DNA of 64,000 nt from Circinella minor (GCA_016758965.1 JAEPRB010000014.1:228047-292046); one strand, 5' to 3'. Positions 50,307 through 62,189 are shown, counted from the first letter of the stretch. Numbers and translations: made by a program. Notes: generated from the sequence alone by a model not told the origin.

Positions 50307-51387
50307 AAAAAAAAAAAAGTAAAACATGTAGATCATGTAATATATCATCATTTCTCCCTTAATCCATCAATTTTGTTTAAATTTTTTCATTCATTTTCTT
50401 TTTCTATGCATATATTTTTTTGATTTATTATTAAAGTAATCAATAGACAGTATTAATATTATAAACTCTTTAGTATTTTTTTTATAGTTATTAAGGAAAT
50501 CTCCATTTATAAATGGATTTTCCGTTTTGATAGCAATTATTATTGTTAGTGGTAGACAAATTAAACCATTAATACTCATACACCCTTCAAAATGAACATT
50601 CTTTTTATGTGATATGATTATTGAAAGCATCGAAAGATTGATTCACTTGATTTCGAAACTTCCACATGTAGAACATTGGACATGTACTTATTCCTTTTTT
50701 AAATATACTATGATAACAGGTATATAAAGGATAGAATATACAAATAACTTTAATGATATACAAATAAACTAATACGTACTTAGAAACTTTATGTGGTCGA
50801 TATTTTGTTTCTTTATTATATAAGTTTTGATATGACTAATACTACTCTTCATATATATATTCCAGTTACGTAGAAATAAAGAGTTGATATTATTATGAAA
50901 AGTACCTGTTCTACATAGAGAAACAAGGTTACATTTATCACTACGTAACTTTTATTTTTTTTCTTTCTTTCTATACTATGCTGATTGATTCATCAATATG
51001 TTATGTTTCAATGACAACTTGTTTTTTCTTTTGAAGATAAAAAAAAAAAGCTTGTGTACGCGGTTGATTAATACATAATATAGCAACCTTTAAAACCTTT
51101 TCACTATGAAAAAAATATTTCTGGTTCAGTTGAGGAATCACATATGAACGCTTTTGAACCAAAAACTAAAATGGATACATGCTAATACACTACTATGTAT
51201 AAAAGAGGATAGTTAATAGAATATTTTTTTTCTCCTAATAGTATAATATAAATGTCAATGACAAAAAGAAATAGTTTATATAAGCTTAATATTGTGAGTA
51301 AATGAAGAGGGTAAGTATATAACAGGTAATAGGATAATTTAATAGATGAAGAAATATTAACAGTATATTATTATTATATTGACATTA
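50307..51387. other. Convergent intergenic region
   Basis: No gene is seen between the two converging stop codons. The DNA is AT-rich without obvious repeats other than short A/T runs. Confidence 0.5.
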
Positions 51388-51775
51388 TTAAAACTTCATT
51401 TGTGGAATCACATATGCTAATAATGCTAATAAGAAAACACAACCAATAGCATAAAATAGTGATGCTATCACTAAAAGAAAAAGAAAAAACAAAAACAAAA
51501 TGTTATTAATAATCCTAGAATATTCATAATATATTATTATTATTGTCGTAGATATTTACCAGAACCACCACTCAAAGTTTTTACATCATCAGGAAGTAAC
51601 ATAATCCTACATCTTGTATCAGCACCTGCACTAGCCAAATATTTGCCTGACTGACTAAATGCTAAACTTGTGATAGCAAATCCATGCGCTTTTTGTACTT
51701 GTATAGTAGGCTAATAATAATCAAAGTTTATTATATATATTGTAAGTTAATAAGTTAATACTATTATAAAATGAA

Positions 51776-51812
<37 letters not shown>

Positions 51813-53038
51813 ATACTTTACTGTCAAAGTTTTTGCATCAACTAAACCAATACTTAGATCAGTAGATGCATAAGCCAATAAATCACCAGTAGGATTTACA
51901 CTAAAACTAGTAATACTTTTACGACAAACACTTGATGTTTTCACTTGAGTAACAGGATAACGTCGTTGTTTATTCTTTCTTAATTCCCATACACATATAA
52001 ATCCATGTGCTCTGGATTTTGGATTAACCACCGCATATAATCTATCTTTAGAAGAATAACGACAAGAACGAAATTCACATTCAGTCTTTTTGTTCAATTT
52101 TGGACTATCAATTACTTGAGTAATAGCTCCATCTTCTAAAGATAAAATGATTAATGCCTTGGGAGTAGCTACAGCTAAATATTCCTCTTCAATATCCACA
52201 TCTACATCTTGAACCTCATTAAATCGTAAAGGTGGGAATGCTAATTTTAAATCAGGCATTTTTAATACCGTCACTTTTCCATCTGTAAATCCAGTAACAA
52301 GATATTTTCCAGAACGACTAAATCGGGTTACTTTCTTTTAAAAATTATTTAATCATTAATATAATTATACATTAAAAAATATGATTTAGTAAATAATTAT
52401 ATATACCTACTTGATATTCATCTACATTCCGAGTTGTACTTGCAGATGTTTTATTAACTGGTGTTATTGTGCTGTTATAATTATTATTAATAATATGTAT
52501 GTACCTTTTTTTTTTTTGTTACTTAATACTGCCCCCCCCCCTCGTTTTATCCTATTTGAATCCCTTTCAAATCATTTTAACAAACCTTGACCCAAGTTCA
52601 AAAACATGACATGATTGATTTTCTCCACGTTCGATTACGTTAGCTTCATCATTAATACCAGTTGCAAATAAAGGTAACTAATATATAAAAAAAAATATAA
52701 ATATATATTTTTATAGTTGATAATTAAATAGTAAAATTTACCTTGGGATGACAAGAAACTGACATTGGACAATCTTTTTGATCAGGTAATTCCAATGTTA
52801 TTTTTTCTTCATCATTAACAGGAAATGCAACCTAATTAAATATATAAAATATTAATACACGTTTTCCTGTAAAAAAAAAAAAAAACAAGATGGTTGTGAT
52901 TCAATTAATATTATTTACCAATTTATTCTTTACTCCTGATTTTCCTGTTCCGCCACCACCAACAGCAACAATACGATCATCAAAAGTGAAATCTAAACCG
53001 TAAACTGGAAAATCAACTTTTTTTATAAATGTCTTCAT
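51388..53038 (-). CDS. SEC12: Sec12-like Sar1 guanine-nucleotide exchange factor
   Basis: Seven exons (53038-52919, 52831-52742, 52677-52586, 52471-52411, 52334-51822, 51710-51560, 51470-51388) give 369 aa. Sec12 is an ER membrane protein that loads Sar1 with GTP to start COPII budding. The diagnostic K-loop of the propeller's first blade is present: VGGGGTGKSGVKNKL (26-40). WD-like strands follow: MSVSCHPK, RFSRSGKYLVTGFTDGKVTVL, EEYLAVATPKALIILSL, FICVWELRKNK, SFSVNPTGDLLAYASTDLSIGLV and LAFSQSGKYLASAGADTRCRI. A single C-terminal transmembrane helix (IASLFYAIGCVFLLALLAYVI) leaves almost no lumenal tail. The donor of exon 5 was set at ACA|GTAAAG because the alternative four bases downstream breaks frame. 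Confidence 0.92.
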
Positions 53039-53709
53039 ATATATAACCTTTTTCAAAAAAAAAAAATAATAATAAGTAGTTAAAAAAAAAAACACTTTCT
53101 CTTTTTTTTTTCTAACTATTAACTTTCTTACACGTAATTCTGAGTTATTACCCAAAAAAGAAAAAAAAATTATGCGAATGACTTGTAAGCTCCGAAAGAG
53201 AGGGTGTTGGGTAACTCATCAATTCTTATGACAACACTCTACTTATCAAATGCATGCCAAGAAGTTTTTTTTTTTTGAGTATATAATATCATTTAATGTT
53301 AATATTAATAGGAGACATAATAAAAGATATTTATTATATATTAAAAAATTAATAATAATAATTATAATATTTTATTAATGTATCAATATAATACTGTACG
53401 TAGGCAGGTATCATAGGTATTTTACAAATAGTAGTGTATCAGAATAAAAATGAAAAGAAGAATGTACTTGTTGTTATAAAAAGAAAGAAAAAAAGTGAGG
53501 TGATTTTTTTTTTTTTTTTGGGAGTAAATTAATTACTAGTGATAATAGTAATAAATGATAATAATGATAATAAAATGTTGTTAATAATAATCGCCCTTAA
53601 TTTTGCCAAGAACTGTAATGAATAATTGTTTTTATATGTAGAAATGAGGTTATAAAAAATGCAATTTCATCTTACATGATTGCCCATGACAAGCAAGATG
53701 CATACAAAT

Positions 53710-53740
<31 letters not shown>

Positions 53741-53973
53741 AAATAAAAAAAAAAAGGAGGGGATAGGTTAGAACATGGATCAAAAGCAAGGGGGTTAGGG
53801 TAGATGAGGGTATATGTATAAAAAAAAATGAGAGAGAGAGAGAGAGGTATATAATATAAAAAAAAAGGGGGTCAGGTGTGTTTATGTACTTGCAGGAGTT
53901 TTTTTTTTAAGAAACAATATTTTTTTTCCATAATGGTAAAATTATCCAAGAAGGGGAATTAAAAAAAATAATC

Positions 53974-54006
<33 letters not shown>

Positions 54007-54038
54007 CTGTTGTTGTGTGTATAAAAAACGTATTGAGT
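53039..54038. other. 1-kb gene-free region
   Basis: No gene is seen. It holds the Sec12 promoter, many A/T runs, an (AT)n tract near 53709-53728, a (GA)n tract near 53831-53846, and a poly-T/GCTGTT tract just before the next stop codon. Confidence 0.5.
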
Positions 54039-54389
54039 TCATCGCATAGCGCGCAGTGCAATATGAATTGCAATTGTTTGAATGCTTCTCTGTCTATTTT
54101 GATTTGTATTTTTTACAAGAGCTTGATCATTCATATCTTCATGATTTATAAAAAATAATTGTCCTAATACAGGTCTTGCTGTATCTTCTTGTACTGGTGT
54201 TCGATCATATTCTTGTGAACTATGTGTATAATAAACTGAATCAACTGTTTGAAATCGTACAGATTTATTTGATTTATTAGAATCAGAAGATCGATTAGAA
54301 GATGTGGATTTTCGTCGTGTAATATTAGTACGAAAGATTCTTCGCCATTGTCGTACAAAGGATGTAGTTGTAGTAATAGCAATAGTCAT
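54039..54389 (-). CDS. Small basic protein with RVxF-type PP1-docking motif
   Basis: A single exon encodes 116 aa of unknown family. The N-terminal ~40 residues are basic and Ser-rich (RRKSTSSNRSSDSNKSNK). The centre reads KSVRFQTVDSVYYTHSSQEY then DRTPV (about 42-65); this dense, ordered block is the only part that looks conserved. KSVRF fits the [K/R]-x-V-x-F docking site for protein phosphatase 1, and short fungal proteins with VRF followed by an acidic/Tyr block and SS-x-EYDR-T/S are a pattern I know from other fungi. The C-terminus is neutral. Coding status is supported by this motif and by ordinary amino-acid composition; the PP1 link is inference. Confidence 0.65.
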   Translation of the reverse strand: MTIAITTTTSFVRQWRRIFRTNITRRKSTSSNRSSDSNKSNKSVRFQTVDSVYYTHSSQEYDRTPVQEDTARPVLGQLFFINHEDMNDQALVKNTNQNRQRSIQTIAIHIALRAMR

Positions 54390-55502
54390 GGTTTTTTTTT
54401 TTTTTTTAATAAGAATAATAATGATAAAATATATTTTTGATTGTATAAAGTGTTGAATGTTGAAAGAGAAAAAGAGAAAGAAAAAGAAAAGTCGGGGGGA
54501 GGGATGTTAAATATAATTAGAATTTTTTTTTTTTTAACTTTTCCCACCAAAAAAAAGTATGCTTTAAAATATGTTATATTATGTTTATATCGTATGTTTA
54601 TATATTTTGATAGACATAACCCCTCATCTTGAAATCCGAACTTGACCGAACAAAAAAAAAAAAAAAACAAAGTTTTTGAGTACGTATTGTGCCTTTTCTC
54701 CTGCCACTCATCTTTTTCAATAATATCATTTACCATTATCATTTGCCATCATTCATCAATATATCATGTAAATGATTAATGCGTACGTAACATTATTATA
54801 CTTGTATACGTATTTATTGTGATTATTTTTACTTTCTCATGATTTTAATATTCAAATAAAAGCTATAGTTACTTTGTAGATGTTCCGTATAATAATATAT
54901 GTATATGTAGAGATCAATGTCTTGGCAGTACGGAGTTATTTTATTCATCATGCTTATGATACACAACACAAAATACTCTCATTCCCTCTCCTCTTGATTG
55001 GTTTTTTTTTTCTCCTCTTTATTCTTTCTACTCCTACCATCAACAACTCCTCTACTACACCTTTATCGTGCACCTTCTCAACCCCCCCCCGATAATGACC
55101 ATGAGACTTATGCTTATCATCGTAAAAGGATGTATTATTATTATAATTTAACCATCAAAAAGGAAAGGATTTAAATAATTCCTTGTATACTTATCTATCT
55201 TTTGAAACGCGAACCATAAATTTCCTTCTCTTGCATATAATACACTTTACCTTTTCCCTCTTTCTCATTTTAATAATATATACTTTTAATATTAGTTTAG
55301 TTAATTGTTCGACAAGATGAACTATTTTTTTTTATACCCTATCGTAATATACAATTCGGACTTCTTTTGATCAGTCATGTATCATCTATGTTCTATTTCG
55401 CTCATCACGTTGGTTTTTTTTTTTGTGAAATGTTGGATGAGTAATAATGAACGAATTAAAAGAATTATTTGTTTATTTATTTGTTATAATATATGCAACT
55501 AT
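54390..55502. other. 1.1-kb gene-free region
   Basis: No gene is seen. A GAAAAAGA purine tract lies at 54464-54490. The centre is AT-rich and the run of C near 55082-55090 is isolated. The right part is the 3' flank of the pectinase gene. Confidence 0.45.
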
Positions 55503-57412
55503 TTACTGATTATACTGTGGACAATAAGGCATGTTTTCAGCACCTTCAACATGTTCACATACATTATCTGTAGGTGTTTTACTTGAAGGTTCAATATCAA
55601 TGTTTGTAAGTTTGATATCACTGCATGGTGTATTCACAGAACAATTCAAATTCACAATAGGTTTACCATCTTCACTTACGGACCCAAAAATATTGTTAAA
55701 GATAATATCACGAATTGTGAGTGACTCATTAGCTGATCCATTACAAAATTCCATTTGATTACCATCACAGTAATCTAATAATAAATTGTATCCTTTTTAG
55801 TTTTCTCATATCATGATAATAATTAATTAAGTATAGTATTTCTCTTTTTTTTTTTTTTTAAGAAAAAATGTGTCGTTGTTATCGTTACACTAGTTGTCAA
55901 TACGTAGCAACTAATAGAGAAAAAAAAATAACAGTAATATAGATATATATATATATATATAATACAAATAAAAAAACTTACGAGTTGTGATCACAATCGG
56001 ATTTTCAGCATTTGTTACTTCAATATTACTGAATGTAACATTCTCGACTAACCCCTTACCACCAGCCCAAGCTTTTATTCTAAATTAGAATAAATAATTA
56101 TTTTGTTAATATAAAATATATAATGATAATAATAGAATTTGATTATTTAGCTATAATTATATTAATGTTTTACTGTTGGTAAAAGATTATTTTTTTTTCA
56201 CTACGTACGTACGTACAGCACGTTTTTTGTTACTGTAGTCTCATTGTCAAAATTGGATAAAGTATAAAAAGGAAATTATTGTTAATTATATTTACCTTGC
56301 TCCGTTTTCACAATCACGACACGTAATATCTTGAACAAGAATGTTTTTAACAACATCAATTTGTCCATCACGTGCATATTGACCAAGAGAGCCAACAGAT
56401 AAACCATGGGATCCAGTACAATCCAAATTTTGAATTACAATATCAGTAGCATTATATTTAAAAGAAACACAATCATCTTCATTTTGAATAACGGAATCTT
56501 TAATGACAATGTCACTACTACGTAATAAATCCCAACCATCCGAATTATGGGTAAAAGACTATAATATTGTTTTAGCATGTCGTGTTTGTATATTATCTTT
56601 TTTTTTTTTTTTTACTACATAACTCTATTTTTTATAATCTTACAGAAGAATTGGACTTGGATTTGATATTGATATCAGTAAATACAGCATGATGAGTATC
56701 TCTAACAAAAATATGCCAAAATGGGGATTGAATAACCCAAATATTTGAAACATGCAAACCATTGACCTTGTCAAACGTCATAAGTACCGGACGAGGATCT
56801 TTAGCCTAATAAGTAAAAAATAAGAGCAATGACGTCAATGTGCCTGAATTAGAAGAATCATTTGTGCATTTTTTTTTTCTTGATAAAAAAATAAATAAAA
56901 GTTTGACAAACTACGTAAATACACAACGTTTATATGTGTTTTATTTTTATTTTTACCTTAGCATCCCACCAAACTTGACCTTGACCATTTACAGTACCAC
57001 CACCATCAACAACAATATTATCACCACTTGTAATCCAATAAGTACCAGCGCTTTGGAAATCAAGTAAAAAGATATTTTCTTGCCAATAAGTCATATTACT
57101 ATCGTCAAATATCACATTGCCTTGAATTGAAATATGTACGTCATTTAACCCACTAATGTTCATAGGTTTAGATACCAAATAATCTTTGTTCTTGTTGAAT
57201 ACGACTCGCGAATTATGACTACATTTTTCAAATGTAGATATAATCGCATCAGATGAATCTTGTCCTTTTTTATGTGGAATCATACATGTTCGTCTTCCTT
57301 TTTTTGCGTCAACAGGTACTAATCCCGTAGAGATAATTAAAAATAAAGATAAAATAACAAGGAAAACTAATCCATGATGATGACGACGAGTGAAATTCAT
57401 CGTCAATTTCAT
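55503..57412 (-). CDS. Secreted GH28 polygalacturonase (probably exo-acting)
   Basis: Five exons (57412-56957, 56805-56644, 56558-56296, 56079-55982, 55774-55503) give 416 aa. A basic N-terminus and hydrophobic core (LVFLVILSLFLIISTG) form a signal peptide; Met at residue 5 is an alternative start. The right-handed beta-helix carries all four GH28 motifs: HNSDGWD (Asp213), NEDDC (Asp234/Asp235), GSHGLSVGSLG (His257) and ARIKAW (Arg294-Lys296), with the R of RIK split by intron 3. The DGGGTVNGQGQVWWDAK block and the Trp after RIK resemble fungal exopolygalacturonases. N-x-S/T sites are frequent. It would cleave pectic alpha-1,4-galacturonan outside the cell. Endo versus exo mode is inferred from motif flavour only. 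Confidence 0.93.
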
Positions 57413-57828
57413 GATACGTAGGTAATAATTATCAATTAAAGAGAGATAAAATATTAAAACAAAAGAAAAAAAAAACTGGAATTAACTTATTCAATATATA
57501 TATATATAATAATTTTTATTAATATGAATCACTCAGTGGTACATACATTTCTTACCGAGATTTCTCTTTTCGTGGGAAGTAAGTATATAACACTTTCTAC
57601 TTTTTTTTTTTTTTTTTACCAATATTCTTCCTTTAATCCGATTAAAAAAGGACCTTTTTTACGGAATAATGGAGTAAAAATCGTCTTTCGGTGTAACGAC
57701 TTTTCCTTCATAATAATCTCAATATATTTCCTAATTTGGGAAATTGAATATAAGATGCACACACAAAACTTCTCACCATAAAAATCCCGTTCTTATAATT
57801 ATTATAGTTAATCAACATGTTATCCGTG

Positions 57829-57862
<34 letters not shown>

Positions 57863-59469
57863 AAGATCGAGTAAATAATATTTATATAAAAAATGTAATT
57901 ATCAGGATAATAGGGAAAAAAGGAACAACGATGAAATAATTTATATAAGTTTTTTATTTACCGAAAAAATATACCGAACAAGTAAAATGAACAAACAACT
58001 TGGATTTGCAGCTAATGCTACATACACCGTCATTATGTATTTTCTACGTTTGTCACTAAGTCCTTTACTAGCTTCATCATTTACATAGCCAATTACCCCT
58101 TTATAGCAACAAGTTGGATAGATAAAAAGAAAAAGAAACATATACGTAAAAGAAACCAAAAAATATCATATATATTAAACTCTTTGTTTAATCACAGTAT
58201 AGTAGTACTATGAAATTTTTTTTTAGTAATATGCCTTAACAACAAGAGATTTGTTATGTATGATTATTTACATTGTTACTCAAATCATATATAATCCGCA
58301 TTATTTTTTGTCACTATAAAATATTTGTATGACCGATAAAATTTTTATATGGTACATAATGCTATTTGAAATGTCAGAGCTGAAATATTATTTATAAATT
58401 TTCTTCTTCGTCTTGTCTTTTGAATGCTGTATTCAACTAATATATGATGAAGTTAAACTGTTATTATTATAATGTATCTCCAGCAGTGGTTGTAAACGGG
58501 GTGACAAAATGAATGGATTACAAAAAAAAAAAAAAAAAAGAAAAATAACAATCGTTCGTAAATTACCTACCCGCACTCGGGGGATGCCCCATCTTTTACT
58601 TCTTTTTTTTTTTTAGCTCCTCCAAATAGCAACTCGTTGATGGAGAAAAATCGGCGAAGTTGCTGAAACGAATGCATTTTGTATCTAAAATAGAAACAGC
58701 AATACCTCCACTGGCTGGGTTTGCCCTTGACATCAAATCCCATATATTTTCAGTAGAATAATCAAGAAAATGCTATTACTACCATCAACACTATTAGTAA
58801 TATATTCGTCAATTTAACGATGATATTATTATCATGGAATTAAAGTTTTTTTTTTTGTTTCTTAAATGGAGGATTGAATTGACCTGCATTTTTGGGAATA
58901 TGACTGCTTCTTGCATGGAGTACACAATGCATTCAAGAGAAAACAAAATATATAAATACATAGAGTAAAAGATATATTGATTGAAAACCCTAGTAGAGAG
59001 AATAAAAGGTTAGCTCCAGCGAAAGAAGATGACATTCTTATACGTATGTAAAAAAATGACGAATAATTTTTAATTACGTAGGCAATTAATATTCTATATT
59101 ATATCAATCAGCGTAGACCGGAAAACGTTAAGGAATAAAAACGTACTCAAAGAACATTTATGCTGATTACTGTTGTTGTTAAACGAGAGTGGACAAAAAA
59201 AATTGATCAGCCTGCATATAATTATGTCCAAGCAAACCGCCCCTCCATTTATGTTATTCCGCTTTTCTAAAATTTAGCAAGCCTTCTTACTTTACTGATA
59301 ATGTAAAAAGTCTTTTTTTTTGTGTTACTACGTACGTAGTCTTTCAACAATTACGAAAAGTGGTTTGCTGTGTGTAGATAACTTTTGTAAAGGTATAATT
59401 AAAAAATCTGCTCTTTTGTGCATTCAGATAAATAATATTTAAAAATATTATTAGAGCTTCTACCTTATA
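57413..59469. other. 2-kb repeat-relic region
   Basis: No complete gene is seen. Two short minus-strand frames with normal amino-acid composition lie at about 58608-58788 and 57941-58110. Other contents: an (AT)n tract near 57833-57858, a G/C hairpin CGGGGGATGCCCC near 58577-58589, poly-A/T runs and ACGTACGTA at 59331-59339. Confidence 0.4.
58608..58788 (-). pseudogene. Coding-like relic, family unknown
   Basis: Following a TAG acceptor-like site, the minus strand reads HFLDYSTENIWDLMSRANPA and then SGGIAVSILDTKCIRFSNF, FADFSPSTSCYLEELK, ending in a Lys run and stop. Composition is protein-like and unlike the surrounding AT-rich DNA. There is no start codon or recognisable partner exon, so it may be a gene fragment, a lone exon or a transposon remnant. 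Not assigned to any family. Confidence 0.25.
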
Positions 59470-59589
59470 CAGTCAACCCTCATTTTTGCACATCCCGTTT
59501 TTGGGAAATATTAAAAATACTTAATGGAACCGCAACTTGCAACTTGCATTGAGCTTTTAGGGGGAGTTGCGTTAATCAAGAGTAAACTG
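59470..59589 (+). mobile_element. 120-bp pogo-like MITE
   Basis: The left end is CAGTCAACCCTCATTTTTGC followed by ACATCCC; the reverse complement of the right end is CAGTTTACTCTTGATTAACG followed by CAACTCCC. Both ends are flanked by TA. Length and TA target site fit a miniature pogo/Tigger-type element. It has no coding capacity. Confidence 0.5.
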
Positions 59590-59699
59590 TACCGTAATTT
59601 AGTAATTGTGTATACGTAGTATTCTTATGAATTATTATCTAAATAGGGGAATACCAAAATGTAACCAAAGCATAATTGATGAGATGGTGTATTCAATTT

Positions 59700-59789
59700 T
59701 TTATACTAAACTCTCAGTTGTTGCGAGTCTTTGGTTCTGCAACAAAAAAATCAGGAAATCTCAGGTGTGCGAAACTCGGGAGTTGACTG
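59700..59789 (+). mobile_element. Second short MITE-like segment
   Basis: The right end CTCGGGAGTTGACTG followed by TA is the inverted form of the neighbouring element's left end. A weaker left end (ACTAAACTCTCAGTTGTTGC) lies about 90 bp upstream. Alternatively the right end pairs with 59470 to make one 320-bp element. Confidence 0.4.
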
Positions 59790-60454
59790 TAGTTCTCTTT
59801 TATTGGGACATCAGATTGAGGGAAGTACACACACAAATTAAACTTCTCAAGACCCTAGTTATCGTTTTTATTTACTAGTACGTAAGCTTGTTTAAACTTG
59901 TTTTTACTAGGTAATCAATGGTTAAACTGGTAAAGTTGAATAAGAGAAAAGCAACTAAAAATAAGTACATAAAAGCACAGTAAAGCCTACGTATTAAAAT
60001 ACAACAAGAAAACTTGTTGTCTATTTGATAAAATAAAATAAGCTTGAGCAGCGTTAGATGTTTTTATCCATTCTCAATTTGTTTACCGACTTCAAATAGG
60101 TTAAGAAGAAAAGTTGAATAACTACATTCCAAGTTTCAATTTTTCTTTGGTTTTATACAGACGTAACAGTTGTGGTACTCTCGTTTGAATGTACTATTTT
60201 AATCATTGCAGTTTACACTACAGGTATATCTTAAAACGTTTCGTACGTAAATTTTTTACTGTAAAAAAAGCAGTATATCATAAAACTATATCTTTTCTTT
60301 ATTTAATAAGCATTAACATACAGTACATACACCAAACTAATTAATAGAACGATTGTTATTCTTTCTCTGGTAGAAAAAAAAAGAACTCTATGAAAGAAAT
60401 ATATTGTTTATTTGATATATGATTCTTTATAGAGATACTATTAAGCTTTTACTT
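59790..60454. other. Intergenic, 3' of the inhibitor gene
   Basis: No gene is seen; AT-rich DNA with a few ACGTA motifs. Confidence 0.45.
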
Positions 60455-61001
60455 TTAGTTGTCGCCAACATCATATGACAACCCATCTTCACTCACGGGA
60501 ATTAAATTTGGAACTCCAGCAGCCGTCAAAATACCCTTCGCCATGCATAGATTCCCAAATTCGTGGACTACTTCTGCTTCTTCACTATTAACAATACCAT
60601 TGACGCTTAATTTAACAGACCTATAAATTCGAAGACAAGGCACTGTAGGTTGTGCAGTTTCGATAGCTTCATCCAAAGGAACTTGTAATCGTCCAAGATC
60701 ACTGCACGCGGCTTCTTTTTTTGGATGATCTCCAGTAGCTTCGCCATATTGGTTACAAATCAAAGCCCAGTTGAACGTAAGATCAAGCATATCCACAACA
60801 TTGATTTTAATATCTATTCAGTTTTATTTATTGTTCAAAAGAAATTATATTATATGTTATACTGTTACTACGTATTGTCATAAATCACATACTACAAAAA
60901 CATTAATCCAGGTTTGTATACTTACTTGTCACATTATTGTCGTCATTCGCATTAACAATGGCAGCAGCCATGAAAAGTGATAATGTATACAAATATTTCA
61001 T
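60455..61001 (-). CDS. Secreted subtilisin-inhibitor-like (SSI-type) protein
   Basis: Two exons (61001-60926, 60813-60455) give 144 aa. The N-terminus is a signal peptide (YLYTLSLFMAAAIVNA). Four Cys lie at 45, 62, 85 and 115. The layout matches Streptomyces subtilisin inhibitor: LxxxC near the start, GDHP then AAC, a Pro/Ala loop, a Cys two residues before the scissile bond, V-x-L-x-V-x-G, and E..x..F-x-N-x-C. The spacing between Cys 3 and Cys 4 is 30, as in SSI, and the predicted reactive-site P1 is Arg87 (C-L-R-I), where SSI has Met. An Arg P1 would favour trypsin-like targets. SSI-fold inhibitors (MEROPS I16) are mainly known from actinobacteria. The intron shows this is a resident fungal gene. 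Fold assignment is from Cys spacing and short motifs, activity is inferred. Confidence 0.75.
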
Positions 61002-62189
61002 TATTTAATAAATAATAGGAAAACAAAGAAGAAGAAGAAAAAAAAAGAAAAGAGTGAGTATTTATAGTAAACGTCAGGGTCAGAAGGTAATATGACACTT
61101 TCATATTTTTAGGGACACAGGTTAGTTGTGCATGCTTCTTTTTTTATATAGATCATTCCAATATTGTTGGTTACACCGCACGCAGTAATATAAATAAATT
61201 ACATTCTGTTTTTTTATGTACCTTTTTGATATATTGTGATTGAAAAAAAAAGTGCCCCTTTTTTCGCCTCCCCAAACCTTCTATGTTCTAACCTCACTTA
61301 ATTAACATTCACATCGATTTATCGTTCTTCTGGTTACTATCATCTTCAGTTACGTTTATTTTTGCTGTCAATTATATTTTACAAAAGCTTAATATATAAA
61401 ATAGTAATTAAGATGTAATAACTTACTGTCTTAATAACAATATTAATATTTTGCTATTTTGCCACTGTGGCATTCTATTTCATCCTTGAATTCAAGGATT
61501 AAGGGCATGTGCAGCAGGGGCTGTACATCACCCAGAACTATAACTTTACAGCCCAGTTTTTACAGTGAGGTGGTGCAGCAGTGGTTGTAAAATCAAAGTT
61601 ACAGCCCGTATGAGGAGTTTAAAGTTACAGTTTTTCTTAACATCACTGCTTCCAGCTGCTCTTCAGCTAGAACAGGCAATAAATATTTGAAACAGCGACA
61701 GGATTTTATTTCTTGAAAGTAAAGGATCAAAGGATTAGCAGGTCAATTAATAAATTAAAGGATGTATTTTTTGAAAAGCAATAGCTGAAATTTTTTTGTG
61801 GGAAATAAAATAAAATAAATAGATCTTATTTATTTTTGTTATAGGTTATTTCTTTTTGCATTGTTGTATGGTTCTTGAAAGCGGCAACTAAAATTTAGCT
61901 GGGGACTCTTTAGAAACCCCCCAGCAGTTTACTTTTTTTCCCGGAAACATAATCTCAGTAAAAGGAAATATATTTTCCCGTTTTAAATTCCGATATGGAA
62001 AGTAATATGTAATTTTTTTTTTTGACAACATTTTCATAGTTTTTTACAATATTTTTTTTTTTTAAAAAAAAGAGGGATCGAGTGGTGTAAATGTAGATAA
62101 GAATGCAAAATAGAAAGCACAAAGAATAATAAAAATAAATGAAATTGTAAATATGTAAATAAAAGAAAGAAAAAAGATATGAAATGGTT
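61002..62189. other. 1.2-kb region with transposon-end-like motifs
   Basis: No gene is seen. An 18-bp perfect palindrome (ATCCTTGAATTCAAGGAT) lies at 61482-61499. It is followed by GGGCATGTGCAGCAGGGGCT and, ~65 bp on, GGTGCAGCAGTGGTTGTAAA, two related direct motifs mixed with TTACAGCCC strings. A third relative (CCAGCAGTGGTTGTAAACGG) lies near 58480. Such subterminal repeats are typical of DNA-transposon ends. The right side is the 3' flank of the transposase gene. Confidence 0.45.
61482..61499. repeat. 18-bp perfect palindrome
   Basis: ATCCTTGAATTCAAGGAT is self-complementary over its full length and abuts the GGGCATGTGCAGCAG motif that resembles a transposon terminus. Confidence 0.7.

Noticed and set aside
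59606..59878. 90-codon plus frame with MNYYLNRGIP start
   Set aside because: It spans a MITE terminal repeat and has no recognisable features; chance frame more likely.
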